The notes beneath the pieces were generated by a model that saw only the letters and a program-made list of their open reading frames with translations, did no database searches and had not been told where the DNA came from. A program made the position numbers and the translations under genes. DNA of 64,000 nt from Aureibacillus halotolerans (lineage in GTDB: Bacteria; Bacillota; Bacilli; Bacillales; DSM-28697), in NCBI RefSeq assembly GCF_004363045.1, contig NZ_SNYJ01000002.1, positions 1-64,000 on the forward strand, in the 5' to 3' direction. Each line of letters begins with the position of its first letter. Positions within the stretch are counted from its first letter, which is position 1. This document shows positions 1 through 10,100 of this stretch, in pieces.

Positions 1-745
1 TTCGTACGTCTTTCTGAAGCCTGTACGTGACGCCACCCAGCGAGCGGCTCCGTGAATAAAAATAGGCTGCAGCTTCCTTTGCGAACATATTCGTAGTCTT
101 CCCGCAGCACTTGTCCGGCCTTCATGGGTTGTGGAGGACGCGAATGATCGAGCAGTTGGATTGGCTGTTCATCCATACAAATAAGCGGTATTTCAGGGTC
201 ATACGGAAGGGCGTAGGTCTCTAGGACATCTTCCATCCGAGCGACGAACTCACTGCTTGACTTGGCAGGAATACACCATTGCTTTTTTAGGTGAGGCTTA
301 AGTTTTGTTTTTTTAAAGTCGTCCGAATTGTTTCTCGTCCGACGGATTCCAAGATATTCAGTTCGATGACTCGACGGGTCAACAAACGAATCGTCCAACG
401 AGCATATCCTTTGGGAGGCTCGGAACAGGCTAACGCAATAATTCGGGCTTCCACTTCACCCGTAATCGGGGAAGGGCGGGCTGGTTCAGCGCGGCGACGA
501 TACCTAAGTGTTTCCTGAAGCCCACGTGTACAGTAGTCCCTTACTGTATAAAAAACCGTCGCATTGCTCACTCCTGAACGACTCGCAATTTCAGTCTGCT
601 TCGGGATAGCACCTTGATTTTCATCCGAAAGCAGCAGCACTAGACAGCGTCGCCGAATGCCAGGAGATGTTGAATCCTCATGAAGGAGCTGTTCGATCCA
701 TTCGCGTTCTTTCGGCTCAAGTCGAATCTCGTATTTTTTGTTCAT
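1..745 (-). CDS. IS630-family transposase, two frames joined by -1 frameshift, cut by left edge
   Basis: The 745-287 part encodes the N-terminal helix-turn-helix region (152 residues, starting MNKKYEIRLEPKERE, with the HTH around SGVSNATVFYTVRDYC). It ends in a stop at 287. In the -1 frame the sequence continues open from about 320 to the window edge and encodes the start of the DDE catalytic domain, including LICMDEQPIQLLDHSRPPQ, where the Asp in CMDE is the likely first catalytic residue. The remaining catalytic acids lie outside the window. The frames meet at a slippery heptamer, so this is probably programmed frameshifting rather than decay. An RBS-like GAGGG precedes the ATG. I could not define the terminal inverted repeat or target TA. 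Confidence 0.85.
307..317 (-). promoter_or_regulatory. Slippery site for -1 ribosomal frameshift in IS630 transposase
   Basis: On the minus strand the sequence is ACT TTA AAA AAA CAA in the first frame. It contains the canonical heptamer T TTA AAA followed by more A residues. Slipping back one base moves translation from the HTH frame, which stops about 20 bases later, into the frame encoding the DDE domain. Known IS630 members also use -1 frameshifting. No stimulatory hairpin or Shine-Dalgarno was examined in depth. Confidence 0.6.
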
Positions 746-887
746 TTGCTAGCCCTCCCATATTTTTCTTATAGAATGAGCGTAGAACTAAAATTAAATT
801 AGGTCAAGGTACTAGTTATATCCCTGACTAATCACAGAAACTGTACTTTATTTGAAAACTTTTCTTCTGGTATGGCAGCTTCTTTGG

Positions 888-2246
888 TTAAAACAGCTTT
901 CGCAATACTTTCAGAAGTGCAGGTCCACGATGGTAGCGGCCTGGAACGTCAAAGCTTGTGGATTGTTTGACAATGCTTTTCTGGTGCGTAAAGGTGTCAT
1001 AGCTTGCGAATCCATGGTATTGCCCATTGCCACTCGGACCAATTCCACCAAAAGGGAGTTCTGGAGTAGACAAGTGCATTATCGTGTCATTAATACACCC
1101 TCCACCGAAAGGGATGTCATTTACGAATTGCTGTTCAATCGCTTTAGAGCCACTGAACAAGTAGGCTGCTAATGGCTGAGGGTGGTTGTTCACAAGCTCT
1201 TTTGCCTCAGCAAATGATGAGTAAGAGTAAATCGGCAAAACCGGACCGAAAATTTCTTCCTGCATGACTGGGCTCTCCCAGGATACATCTGTTAACAAGG
1301 TTGGTGCGAAATAGCGCTTTGTTCGATCATGTTCACCACCGTGCACGATGGTGCCATCATTCAAAAATGAAACCATACGATCAAAATGATGTTCATGAAC
1401 AAGCATTGGGTATTCGTGGCCTTTTTTATGTGTATCTTTCATTTGCTTGTTCACGGCACTTTTTAGCTTTTGAAGGAATGTATCAAAAATGTCCTCATGG
1501 ACGAGCGCGTAGTCAGGAGCAACGCAAGTTTGGCCTGCATTGATCAGTTTGCCCCACGCAATCCGCTTTGCTGCCTTGTCAAGGTCCGCATCTTTATGCA
1601 CAATGGCAGGGCTTTTTCCGCCGAGCTCAAGCGTATGTGGCGTCAGCCGTTTGGCAGCTGCCTCCATCACTTTTTTGCCTATCGATGGACTTCCTGTGAA
1701 AAAGATATAATCAAAAGGCTCCGCTAGCAATGCTTCAGCAGTTTCACTTCGACCTTCAATTACAGCAACATGGCTTTCAGGAAACGTTTTTGAGATCAAC
1801 CATTTCAAAACACTGGACGTCTGTGGTGCGAACTCCGATGGTTTAATGACAGCACAGTTCCCAGAGGCTAATGCCCCAATTAACGGTGCAATGGCCAACT
1901 GGAAGGGGTAGTTCCATGGAGCGATAATGAGAACCGTTCCATATGGCTCGCGATAAATGGTCGCTTTGCTTCCTGGAAGCAAGGTTTTTCCTTTGACTTT
2001 AACAGGCTTATCCCATTCCTTTAGATGCTCAAGCGTATAATCAATTTCTCTATATAAAATTCCGAGTTCCGTCATAAACGTTTCTGAGGGAGATTTATGA
2101 AGATCGGCAAACAGGGCGTTCATAATGGCATCTTCATTTTCAATGATGGCTTTCTTTAAAGCTTTTAGACTGTCTTTTCGTTCATCAAGCGAGCGCGTTC
2201 GGCAAGAGCGAAAATACGCTTTTTGCTGTGCTATTAATGAATGCAT
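888..2246 (-). CDS. Aldehyde dehydrogenase, ALDH3 / YwdH-like
   Basis: NAD(P)-dependent aldehyde dehydrogenase that oxidises aldehydes to acids. Numbered from the chosen start, the general base Glu is about residue 207 (TLELGGKSP) and the nucleophile Cys about 241 (NAGQTCVAPDYAL). APWNYPF and FTGS motifs line the cofactor site, and the C-terminal PFGGIGPSGNGQYHG signature is typical of class 3 enzymes. Length is 452 residues. An in-frame start 33 bases upstream exists, but the ATG at 2246 has GAGGTGAT nine bases before it and gives the family's usual N-terminus. The hydrophobic C-terminal tail (LLKVLRKLF) could help membrane association. It appears monocistronic; the substrate is unknown. Confidence 0.9.
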   Translation of the reverse strand: MHSLIAQQKAYFRSCRTRSLDERKDSLKALKKAIIENEDAIMNALFADLHKSPSETFMTELGILYREIDYTLEHLKEWDKPVKVKGKTLLPGSKATIYREPYGTVLIIAPWNYPFQLAIAPLIGALASGNCAVIKPSEFAPQTSSVLKWLISKTFPESHVAVIEGRSETAEALLAEPFDYIFFTGSPSIGKKVMEAAAKRLTPHTLELGGKSPAIVHKDADLDKAAKRIAWGKLINAGQTCVAPDYALVHEDIFDTFLQKLKSAVNKQMKDTHKKGHEYPMLVHEHHFDRMVSFLNDGTIVHGGEHDRTKRYFAPTLLTDVSWESPVMQEEIFGPVLPIYSYSSFAEAKELVNNHPQPLAAYLFSGSKAIEQQFVNDIPFGGGCINDTIMHLSTPELPFGGIGPSGNGQYHGFASYDTFTHQKSIVKQSTSFDVPGRYHRGPALLKVLRKLF

Positions 2247-2364
2247 AACGATAATCACCTCAGCTTTATAGTGGGACACAATTCACGTCCATCTTTGTTC
2301 ATACTATAGCAAGAGTGACCGTGGAGGAAAGTAATAAGCTAGCGTGCTCTTCACGAAACGCGGG

Positions 2365-3189
2365 TCAGATGGAAAGATAAATCCAGATCAGCCCAGCCAA
2401 TACAAGACGATAGACCGCAAAAGGAGCCAGCTTTATGCGATGAATGATGGCCAAGAAAAAGCGAATTGCGACAAGTGAAAAGATAAAAGCAGCAACAAAA
2501 CCAGTCGTCATAAAAGGCAGCGCTTCTAATGAAAAATAGGACCAGTTGTTTATAAGAGAAAGACCGCTCGCGCCAGCCAGGATGGGTACAGCCAGAATAA
2601 ATGTGTAATCAGACGCTGCGCGATGGCTTAAGCCTACAAGGACGCCACCAGCAATAGACACTCCTGATCTTGAAAAACCCGGCCATAAAGCAAAGCATTG
2701 GAACAAGCCAATAAAAAAGGCTTGTCGATAGGTCATTTGATCAATGGTAACGGCGCCAGGTGAGAGTTTGCTGAAACGATCAGCGATTAAAAGAAGAATG
2801 CTTCCGAGCACCAAGCCTACAAGCACTGTGCGCACCTCAAATAGACGTTCATCAATGAGATCAACGAGGAAGTAGCCAAACAAAGCAATTGGGATGATGC
2901 CTACAATGACATGTCCAAGACGTAAGCGACCCTGTAATCGATGATCTGATTTAGGTGACAAAAAGAGAAGTTCTTTAAATCGATCTCTAAACACAATAAT
3001 TACAGCAAGAATGGATCCGAGCTGTATGACAATTTTAAACGTATTAGCAACCTCTTTTGAGTACAATTCTTTTGAATGAAGCCATAGATCATCAACGAGA
3101 ACCATATGTCCGGTGGAAGAGATGGGAGCAAACTCAGCAATGCCTTCTACGATCCCTAGAACAATGGCTACAAACATTTCCCACAACAT
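2365..3189 (-). CDS. uppP: Undecaprenyl-diphosphatase UppP (BacA family)
   Basis: Integral membrane phosphatase that converts undecaprenyl pyrophosphate to the monophosphate lipid carrier for cell-wall synthesis; overproduction gives bacitracin resistance in other species. The 274-residue length is normal. Both signatures are present: EGIAEFAPISSTGH (residues 15-28, with the conserved Glu pair) and WPGFSRSGVSIAGG (169-182, with the conserved Arg174). Multiple hydrophobic segments fit the BacA fold. GGGGG lies 11 bases before the ATG. It stands alone between ALDH and a divergent oxidoreductase gene. It is one of possibly several paralogs in the genome. Confidence 0.93.
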   Translation of the reverse strand: MLWEMFVAIVLGIVEGIAEFAPISSTGHMVLVDDLWLHSKELYSKEVANTFKIVIQLGSILAVIIVFRDRFKELLFLSPKSDHRLQGRLRLGHVIVGIIPIALFGYFLVDLIDERLFEVRTVLVGLVLGSILLLIADRFSKLSPGAVTIDQMTYRQAFFIGLFQCFALWPGFSRSGVSIAGGVLVGLSHRAASDYTFILAVPILAGASGLSLINNWSYFSLEALPFMTTGFVAAFIFSLVAIRFFLAIIHRIKLAPFAVYRLVLAGLIWIYLSI

Positions 3190-3467
3190 TTCTGCTCGTC
3201 CCCCTTTTTCGTTAGTCTATGAACAATATGGTTGGGTAAGTCCAATCAAACACTCTAATTTTGAAAATGGGAAAAAGGAACGTCTCAGCTAGATATAAAT
3301 TGACATAATGAACGCTCACATTGCTTTACCTGTTCACTTTTTTTCAATTCATATCGTCGTAAGTTTTGTCTTAATCCCTTGAGTTTTAGAGTGAATTTCA
3401 CTATGATAAACAAGAATAGAATAAGATCAGATTTTATAAAATAGTCCAAAAAAAGGTGGAGGAAGCG

Positions 3468-4634
3468 ATGAAAAAACGTGTTGCAATTATTGGGGCAGGG
3501 ATGATTGCTAACGCACATATTCGTGCGTATGAGCAAGTAGGTGACATGGTAGAGATCGTTGCTATTGTCGATCTATATTTGGACAAAGCGAAAGCGCTTG
3601 CAGATTCTGCAAAGGACCAACCTGATGTATTTGCTGATGCTCAAGAAATTTTAGATCGAGAGGATATTGATATCGTTTCTGTCTGTACCCCTCCATACAC
3701 TCACGCGCCGCTAGCCGTTGCTTTTCTAGACGCAGGCAAGCATGTCATTGTCGAAAAACCAATGGCAGCCTCCCTTGAAGAATGTGATCGCATGATTGAA
3801 GCCGCAGAACGTTCAGGAAAAAAGCTGTCAATCATCGCACAAAATCGTTTTCATGATCAGTGGTGGCATATGAAAGATGTGCTACAGGAGCAGTTGATTG
3901 GTGAACCGTTACATATTCAAGTGGATTCAGCATGGTGGCGTGGACACTCCTATTATGACCTTTGGTGGCGTGGGACTTGGGAAAAAGAAGGTGGCGGCTG
4001 TACGTTAAATCATGCTGTGCACCATATCGACATGCTGCAATGGTATATGGGGCTTCCAGAAGAAGTGACCGCAGTCACAGCAAACGTCGCCCATGACAAT
4101 GCAGAGGTTGAAGACCTTTCTGTGGCCATTCTCTCATATAAAAAAGCTTTGGCAACGGTGACCAGCTCTGTTGTCCATCATGGTGAGGAGCAAAAAATCA
4201 TCGTGCAAGGGGAGAAAGCCAAAGTTTCTGTGCCTTGGTCTGTAAAGGCCACTCTCTCTCAAGAAAATGGTTTTCCTAAAGCGAATCCAGAGCTAGAAGA
4301 AGAAATTTCATCTTTCTACAACGACCGTCCGTCTCTAGTACATACTGGACATGCTGGGCAAATATACAATGTGTTGCAGTCCATTGATGGAAACGAGTCA
4401 CTGTTAGTGGATGGAAAGCAAGGTCGAAATACACTAGAATTAATCACAGCAATTTATAAATCTGCAACGACAAAGCAAGCGGTTCGCTTGCCTTTAGACC
4501 GAAATGATGACTTTTACACACGCGCTGGCTTATTAGCAGCTGTGCCACATTTTTATGAAAAAACGAATAGTGTTGATAATTTCTCAAAAGATGAACCCTC
4601 AACTGTGAGTGGGGAAACGAAGCAAAATCGTTGA
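3468..4634 (+). CDS. Gfo/Idh/MocA-family oxidoreductase
   Basis: NAD(P)-dependent oxidoreductase of the sugar/inositol dehydrogenase family. The N-terminal Rossmann fold shows VAIIGAGMIANAHIRAY (residues 5-21). The family VEKPMA motif has the catalytic-type Lys at about 97, and LNHAVHHIDMLQWYMG near residue 185 carries the conserved His pair of the C-terminal domain. It has 388 residues. The ATG at 3468 follows GGTGGAGG with ideal spacing, so the upstream in-frame GTG is not used. There is no sugar transporter or kinase beside it, so the substrate cannot be inferred. The downstream gene starts about 60 bases after its stop and might be cotranscribed. Confidence 0.87.
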   Translation: MKKRVAIIGAGMIANAHIRAYEQVGDMVEIVAIVDLYLDKAKALADSAKDQPDVFADAQEILDREDIDIVSVCTPPYTHAPLAVAFLDAGKHVIVEKPMAASLEECDRMIEAAERSGKKLSIIAQNRFHDQWWHMKDVLQEQLIGEPLHIQVDSAWWRGHSYYDLWWRGTWEKEGGGCTLNHAVHHIDMLQWYMGLPEEVTAVTANVAHDNAEVEDLSVAILSYKKALATVTSSVVHHGEEQKIIVQGEKAKVSVPWSVKATLSQENGFPKANPELEEEISSFYNDRPSLVHTGHAGQIYNVLQSIDGNESLLVDGKQGRNTLELITAIYKSATTKQAVRLPLDRNDDFYTRAGLLAAVPHFYEKTNSVDNFSKDEPSTVSGETKQNR

Positions 4635-4698
4635 CGATTTTTTCTTCTCTCCATATATTAAAATAGTACTTATACTTTAATGAGAGAGATGGCAAACG

Positions 4699-5436
4699 AT
4701 GAGAAAGATGAGAAGAAGGGTATGGATTCTTTGGGGAATTCTTGTCGTATTGATCGGTATAGCCATTGGTTTATCGATATATTTGAAACCCTATGAAGCA
4801 ACAGCTGCAGCGTTGCAGGCAATGGAAGGCTCAGAGTCAGTGTCTGTTTTGGAAGAGGATCATTGGTATCATTTTGCACCTCAGTCAAAAAAAGATCTGT
4901 CTGTGTTGTTTTATCCAGGTGGTCTTGTTACGCCACAAAGCTATGCCCCACTTGGTTTGCAGCTAGCAGAAGAAGGCTACAGTGTGTTTGTGATGAAAAT
5001 GCCACTGAATTTAGCGGTCTTGTCACCTAATCGAGCGGAGGACGTGATGAATGTATATCCTGACGAGTCGTTTGTCATTGGTGGCCACTCATTAGGTGGT
5101 GCAATGGCGGCTCGCTTTGCCCATGATCACGTCGATCAGCTCGCAGGCGTTATGCTATTAGCCTCCTATGCGGATGAGAGTGGGAGACTAGATACGACAG
5201 GATTACCGGTTTTAGCGATCACTGCCACCAATGATCAGGTGATGGATCACGACATGTTTGCCGCCAATCGTAAATTTCTTCCTGAGGATACGTTGTTTTA
5301 TGAGGTAGAGGGAGGAAATCATAGCCAGTTTGGCAGTTATGGCCATCAGGACGGAGATGGGGAAGCGTCTATCAGTTCAAAAGAACAAACAGCCATTGTT
5401 GCTACAACCATTATAAGTTGGCTTGACAATATTTAA
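4699..5436 (+). CDS. Membrane-anchored alpha/beta hydrolase
   Basis: A 245-residue protein with a positively charged N-terminus and one membrane segment (residues 8-28), so the hydrolase domain is probably outside the membrane. The nucleophile elbow is GGHSLGG with Ser131. Asp179 (ATNDQVMD) and His208 (GGNHSQFGSYG) complete the likely catalytic triad. FYPGGLVTPQSY supplies the oxyanion-hole region. It resembles the Abhydrolase_5 group. The RBS is GAGAGAGATGG. It lies just downstream of the Gfo/Idh/MocA gene on the same strand. Substrate unknown. Confidence 0.85.
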   Translation: MRKMRRRVWILWGILVVLIGIAIGLSIYLKPYEATAAALQAMEGSESVSVLEEDHWYHFAPQSKKDLSVLFYPGGLVTPQSYAPLGLQLAEEGYSVFVMKMPLNLAVLSPNRAEDVMNVYPDESFVIGGHSLGGAMAARFAHDHVDQLAGVMLLASYADESGRLDTTGLPVLAITATNDQVMDHDMFAANRKFLPEDTLFYEVEGGNHSQFGSYGHQDGDGEASISSKEQTAIVATTIISWLDNI

Positions 5437-5492
5437 TTGCATAGACGTTAGGACCATGGTAATCTAGTTATAATTCAAAAAGAAGGCGAGGG

Positions 5493-5570
5493 ATGTATAT
5501 GCGAAAATTAATCCAGAATGAAGTGAAACAACAGAATGATTTTTGCACAAGCACCCTCGCTCCGGTGTAG
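5493..5570 (+). CDS. Possible 25-residue leader peptide (weak)
   Basis: A short frame reading MYMRKLIQNEVKQQNDFC...PV starts after AAGGCGAGGG and ends inside the left arm of a long inverted repeat. An internal ATG follows two codons later. It has a plausible RBS and a charged, hydrophilic sequence, but no recognised family. It could be a leader peptide whose translation affects the hairpin downstream, or chance. Confidence 0.25.
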   Translation: MYMRKLIQNEVKQQNDFCTSTLAPV

Positions 5571-5606
5571 TACGATCCATTTTTTATAGCGAGGGAAGCT
5601 TGTGCA
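5544..5606 (+). promoter_or_regulatory. Long inverted repeat in the leader of rsgA
   Basis: TGCACAAGC-A-CCCTCGCT (5544-5561) pairs with AGCGAGGG-AA-GCTTGTGCA (5588-5606): 17 base pairs with one small internal bulge and a 26-base loop. About 100 bases further on, AGCC-TTGAG-GGCT followed by CTTTTTT (about 5702-5720) looks like a weak terminator, and an upstream AGAGCC (about 5627) could pair with its GGCTCT. Together this resembles a structured leader or attenuator ahead of rsgA. It matches no riboswitch class I know. Confidence 0.5.
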
Positions 5607-5657
5607 CTTCATGCTTCCGCATCATTGAGAGCCTAAAGGACTCTTATCAGTCTGACA

Positions 5658-5697
5658 GACAAAGCGACGAGAACGTGTGGCGTTTGTCATCAGCCTG
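5658..5697 (+). repeat. Degenerate fragment of family-B 124-bp repeat
   Basis: GACAAAGCGACGAGAA...GCGTTTGTCATCAGCCTG matches the right end of the family-B repeat, whose usual form is GGCAAAGCAACGAAGAAAGCGAGCGTTTCTCATNAGCC, with scattered differences. The terminal CATCAGCCTG is intact. It lies inside the rsgA leader. Confidence 0.5.
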
Positions 5698-5758
5698 GGA
5701 AGCCTTGAGGGCTCTTTTTTGTGCTTCTATCTACTATAAAAAAGGAGTTTTACCATCT

Positions 5759-6808
5759 ATGAAACTTAAAGACTTAGGCTTTCAATACGTAAATTCCGAT
5801 GAATCTATCCAAGAAGGTCATCTTTTCGGGCGTGTGATTTTACCTCATAAACATATGTATCGTGTGCAAACAGAGCATGGTGTGTACGTGACCGAGCTAA
5901 CAGGTACATTTCGTTTTGAAGCGACTGAGAATAGAGACTATCCAACCGTTGGGGACTGGGTTGAAGTGAATCCTTGGCCAAACGAGAAAAAGGGATCGAT
6001 TGTACGGGTATTGCCTCGATGGAGCCAATTTTCACGTAAAGTGGCGGGGGCCGAGACTGAGGAACAGATTGTTGCAGCGAATATCAATACCGTCCTTCTC
6101 GTCATGTCGCTTAATCAGGATTTTAATATCAGTCGACTGGAACGTTACTTGTTGCTGGCTTGGGAGAGCGGTGCGACGCCAGTGATCGTCCTGTCAAAAG
6201 CAGACTTGTGTGACGATATTGAAACAAAGATACAGGACGTGGAACGTATGGCTTTAGGCGTCCGTATCATCGTAACGAGTCTGCAAAATAATCAAGGCAT
6301 TGATGCCATTTTAGAACTGACGAAGGATCAGCAAACGTTGGCTTTGCTTGGTTCTTCAGGAGCAGGGAAATCATCACTCATTAATGCGTGCCTTGGCAAA
6401 GATGTGCAGGTGACCCAAGACATTAGGCAAGAGGACGCCCGAGGGAGGCACACCACTACTCACCGAGAGCTATTGATGCTTCCAACAGGAGGTATGCTTA
6501 TTGATACACCAGGTATGCGAGAGTTGCAATTATGGCAGGCAGGGGAAGGGCTGGAGAAATCTTTTGCGGATATCAACGTCTTTGAAGAAAACTGTCAATT
6601 TAGAGATTGTACGCATACGAGTGAGCCTGGCTGTGCAGTTTTAAAAGCCATCAACGACGGACTACTTGAAGAAGAGCGTTTACGCCACTATGAAAAATAT
6701 CAAAAGGAGCTAGCCTTCTTAGAAAGAAAGCAAGACAAACGTTTGCAGCAAAAGCAAACGGCAGAAAATAAAAAACGGGCAAAGTTTTTACGCAATCATA
6801 AAAAATAA
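5759..6808 (+). CDS. rsgA: Ribosome small subunit-dependent GTPase A (RsgA)
   Basis: Circularly permuted GTPase that assists late 30S ribosome maturation. After an OB-fold N-terminus the G motifs occur in permuted order: LSKADL (G4, about 145-150), GSSGAGKSS (G1, 198-206), DTPG (G3, 249-252). The zinc knuckle follows, with Cys279, Cys284, His286 and Cys292. The C-terminus is a basic, Lys/Gln-rich tail. At 349 residues it is longer than B. subtilis CpgA (about 298) and closer to the E. coli-type enzyme, so it may be a second paralog. AAAGGAG precedes the ATG at 5759; the frame extends upstream, but no RBS supports that. Confidence 0.92.
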   Translation: MKLKDLGFQYVNSDESIQEGHLFGRVILPHKHMYRVQTEHGVYVTELTGTFRFEATENRDYPTVGDWVEVNPWPNEKKGSIVRVLPRWSQFSRKVAGAETEEQIVAANINTVLLVMSLNQDFNISRLERYLLLAWESGATPVIVLSKADLCDDIETKIQDVERMALGVRIIVTSLQNNQGIDAILELTKDQQTLALLGSSGAGKSSLINACLGKDVQVTQDIRQEDARGRHTTTHRELLMLPTGGMLIDTPGMRELQLWQAGEGLEKSFADINVFEENCQFRDCTHTSEPGCAVLKAINDGLLEEERLRHYEKYQKELAFLERKQDKRLQQKQTAENKKRAKFLRNHKK

Positions 6809-6819
6809 AAGCCTAGCCG

Positions 6820-6853
6820 AGCCTCCTTTAAACGTCATAAAGAGAGGCTTTTT
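6820..6853 (+). terminator. Rho-independent terminator after rsgA
   Basis: AGCCTC-CTTTA / TAAAG-AGAGGCT hairpin followed by a T run, directly behind the rsgA stop. The 260 bases between it and the next gene show no other gene. Confidence 0.8.
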
Positions 6854-7038
6854 GCCTACTTTCTGTGGCATGTGATTACGCTACATTTTTATAGGACTAT
6901 GTATGTGTTGTGCGGAAAATTTATAAGTCGAAAGAAATGCTTTTTATGTGCTGTTTAACGAGAATCTATGATTATTCCAGACACTTTTCGACGAAGAGTG
7001 ACTTTTGTACCGACGATGATTTAGTTAAATTATGGCTT

Positions 7039-7074
7039 TTGTAACTATGAAAGGAACTAGGATAAATGTTACAA
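7039..7074 (+). promoter_or_regulatory. Inverted repeat upstream of the Vpr-like protease
   Basis: TTGTAAC (7039-7045) and GTTACAA (7068-7074) form a perfect 7-bp inverted repeat with a 22-base spacer, 44 bases before the start codon. It could be an operator or overlap the promoter. I recognise no known regulator consensus. Confidence 0.3.
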
Positions 7075-7117
7075 TGGCGTGTGTATTCTGAAAAATCTAA
7101 ATCTAGGAGGAAATTGA

Positions 7118-10100
7118 TTGAGACAAAAGCAATGGATTCTGTTACTCGTCATTTTCATGTTAGTTGTTCCTCAAACTGTCTTAGGGAATATGGGGTCTTT
7201 GCCCGAAAAGGAATTTCGGGCAAAGCAAACGCCTACAAATCTTGACAGTGCTCAAGACCTAAAGAGCACAGCAGACGAGGACGGTAATGTTCGTATTATC
7301 GTAGAACTTGAGCAAGAACCTGCAATTGAAAACGCAACGTCAAAAGGGATTCGTTTCAAAGAAATGGAGCCCTCGACGCGGAGATCTCTTGTGGAAAGTA
7401 ATTTAGCTGCTCAACAAGAGGTAAAGGAAGCGATTGTTTCTCAAACCGGCACCATCGAGGTGGAACAGCAATTTACAACAGTCGTCAATGGGTTTAGTGC
7501 GACGGTAAATGTTGAAGATATTGACGCTATTCAACAAACTACTGGCGTAAAAGAGGTACATAAAGTAAATGAATACAAACGACCTATCGCAACACCAGAT
7601 ATGGAATACAGCAAGGAGCTTGTCCAGGCACAACAAGCTTGGCGGGATTATGGCTACAAGGGTGAGGGCACAGTCATCGGAATTATTGATACAGGTATCG
7701 ATCCATCCCATCGCGATATGGTTCTAGATGAAGGTGTTGAGCCGGCACTCACTGAGAGTGATCTTTTACTGGCGAAAAAAGAAGGCAATATTAACGGAAG
7801 CTTCTTTACTGAAAAAGTACCTTATGGATACAATTATTTTGATCAAAATCAACAAATTTTAGATATTGGCCCTGCTGCAAGCATGCACGGAATGCACGTT
7901 GCAGGCACTGCAGCTGCGAATGGAGATGAAGACGCAGGCGGCATTAAAGGAATTGCACCGAACGCACAATTGCTTGCACTGAAAGTTTTCTCCAATGATC
8001 CTGAATTTCCATCAACCTATGGGGATATTTACATTAAAGCGATTGATGATGCCATCCTTTTAGGAGCAGATGTCATCAATATGAGCCTAGGTTCAACGGC
8101 AGGGTTTGTTTCTGAAGAATCGCCAGAGCAACAGGCTTTAAATCGTGCAACAGAGAACGGTGTTTTCATGTCTGTGTCTGCTGGAAACTCTGCTCATTTT
8201 GGCAATGGCTTTTCGAATCCAATCCCATCAAATCCTGACATCGGGGTCGTTGGATCACCATCTGTAGGCTCCGCTGCAGTTTCTATTGCCTCAATTGAAA
8301 ATACGTTTAATGATTATAAGGCGCTTCAGGTAGAGATTAATGGCGAGGCAAAGCTGTTCCCTTATCTAAATGCAGGAAACATCAAACCCTCTGACTTAAC
8401 CGATAAAACATTTCAAATTGCCTATGCAGGACTAGGGACTGCTGAAGAAACAAGCAACGTCGATCTTCAAGGAAAGATCGCGCTCATTAAAAGAGGATCA
8501 ATTTCTTTTGTAGAAAAAGCCTTAAACGCACAAGCTGCCGGAGCAACAGCAGTTGTGATATTCAATAACACCGACGGCTATGTAAGTATGGCGAATGACG
8601 CAGCCATTTCAGTGCCATTCGTATTCATGTCACAAAGCGATGGCGAAGAGCTCGTTGCGGCATTGCAAAATGAGGCTGGTTTACAAGGCACTTGGGTAGA
8701 TGAAGAAGTCAAGGTGGCCAACCCATTTAGTGGGCACATGAGTGATTTTACTTCATGGGGCACACCGCTTACACTTGATTTCAAGCCTGAGATGACCGCA
8801 CCTGGAGGAAACATTTATTCAACGCTTAACGACGACGAATATGGCATTAAGAGTGGGACATCCATGGCTGCTCCTCATGTCGCTGGTGGAGCGGCTCTTG
8901 TGTTTCAAAGATTAGCAGAAAAAGGTCTAGAAGGACAAGCGTTGGTCGATCGTGCCAAGCAATTGCTATTAAATACATCAAAGCCGGTGATAGACCAGGG
9001 CGTTGTGAATACAACATTCGACTGGGACATTCCTTATTCACCAAGGCGTCAAGGGGCAGGTCTGATGCAGCTTCATGCCGCGCTTGACACGCCAGTCACG
9101 GTTGTTTCTGCCGATACGGGTGAACCAGCAGTGGCGCTCAAGGAAATTAGTGACCAAGTATCGTTTGAACTTATCGCTACCAACCATAGCGATCAAGAGG
9201 TTCTGTATAATGCAGGAGCGAACATTCAAACCGATTTTGCTGCTTATGGCGAACTTGGCTATGAGCTGGACATTCTTGAAGCACAAGCATTAAGCAATAC
9301 AACAATTACGATCAACGGTGGGCAGCAAGACATTTCGGTACCTGCAAATGGAGAGGTTCGCTTTACGGTAGAGATTGATCTATCGAATGCGACCGTTGTT
9401 GACCCTTCGCAAACGGGTGATTTTACCACGCCCATTGACCCAGATGACATTTTCACGAATGGCTATTTTGTCGAGGGGTTCGTAACGTTAACAGATACGG
9501 CAGATACTGCACCAGAACTTACAGTGCCTTATATGGGCTTCCATGGAGATTGGGATGCCGTTCCTATTTTTGATGGCACTGTGTATGATGAAACAAGCTT
9601 TTATGGACAAGCAGGTGCGGTGTATCTTTTAGGAGATGAATACTTGTACCTTGGGTTTGATCCAGCAGATCAAACAGTAAAACGAGAACGAATCGCTATC
9701 TCACCGAATGCGGACGGCATTCAAGAGGAATTAATTCCTGTCGTCTCGTTCCTTCGAAATGCGGAAGAGCTCGCTGTTCGTGTGCTTGACAAAAATGGTG
9801 AGGAACTACGAACGATACGTACAGAAAATAATATCCGCAAGCACTACTATGATGGGGGGCTTGGTCCGGCTTATCGTCTAGACCCAAACTGGGCATGGGA
9901 TGGCACAGTAAAAAATGTCGTTGCAAAGGATGGACAATACATTTATGAAATCGCAGCACGTATTGATGAGGATGCAGAATGGCAAACGCTGCAATATCCA
10001 GTGTATGTCGATACTGTAGAACCATTGATCGAGGCAACGACTGTCGATGGAAATGTTCAGTACACTGTAACAGACGAGGGTAGCGGAGTTGCCTTGACGA

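Noticed and set aside
3285-3536. 83-residue minus-strand frame at the start of the Gfo/Idh/MocA gene
   Set aside because: It overlaps the RBS and first codons of a well-supported gene and has no RBS or family match.
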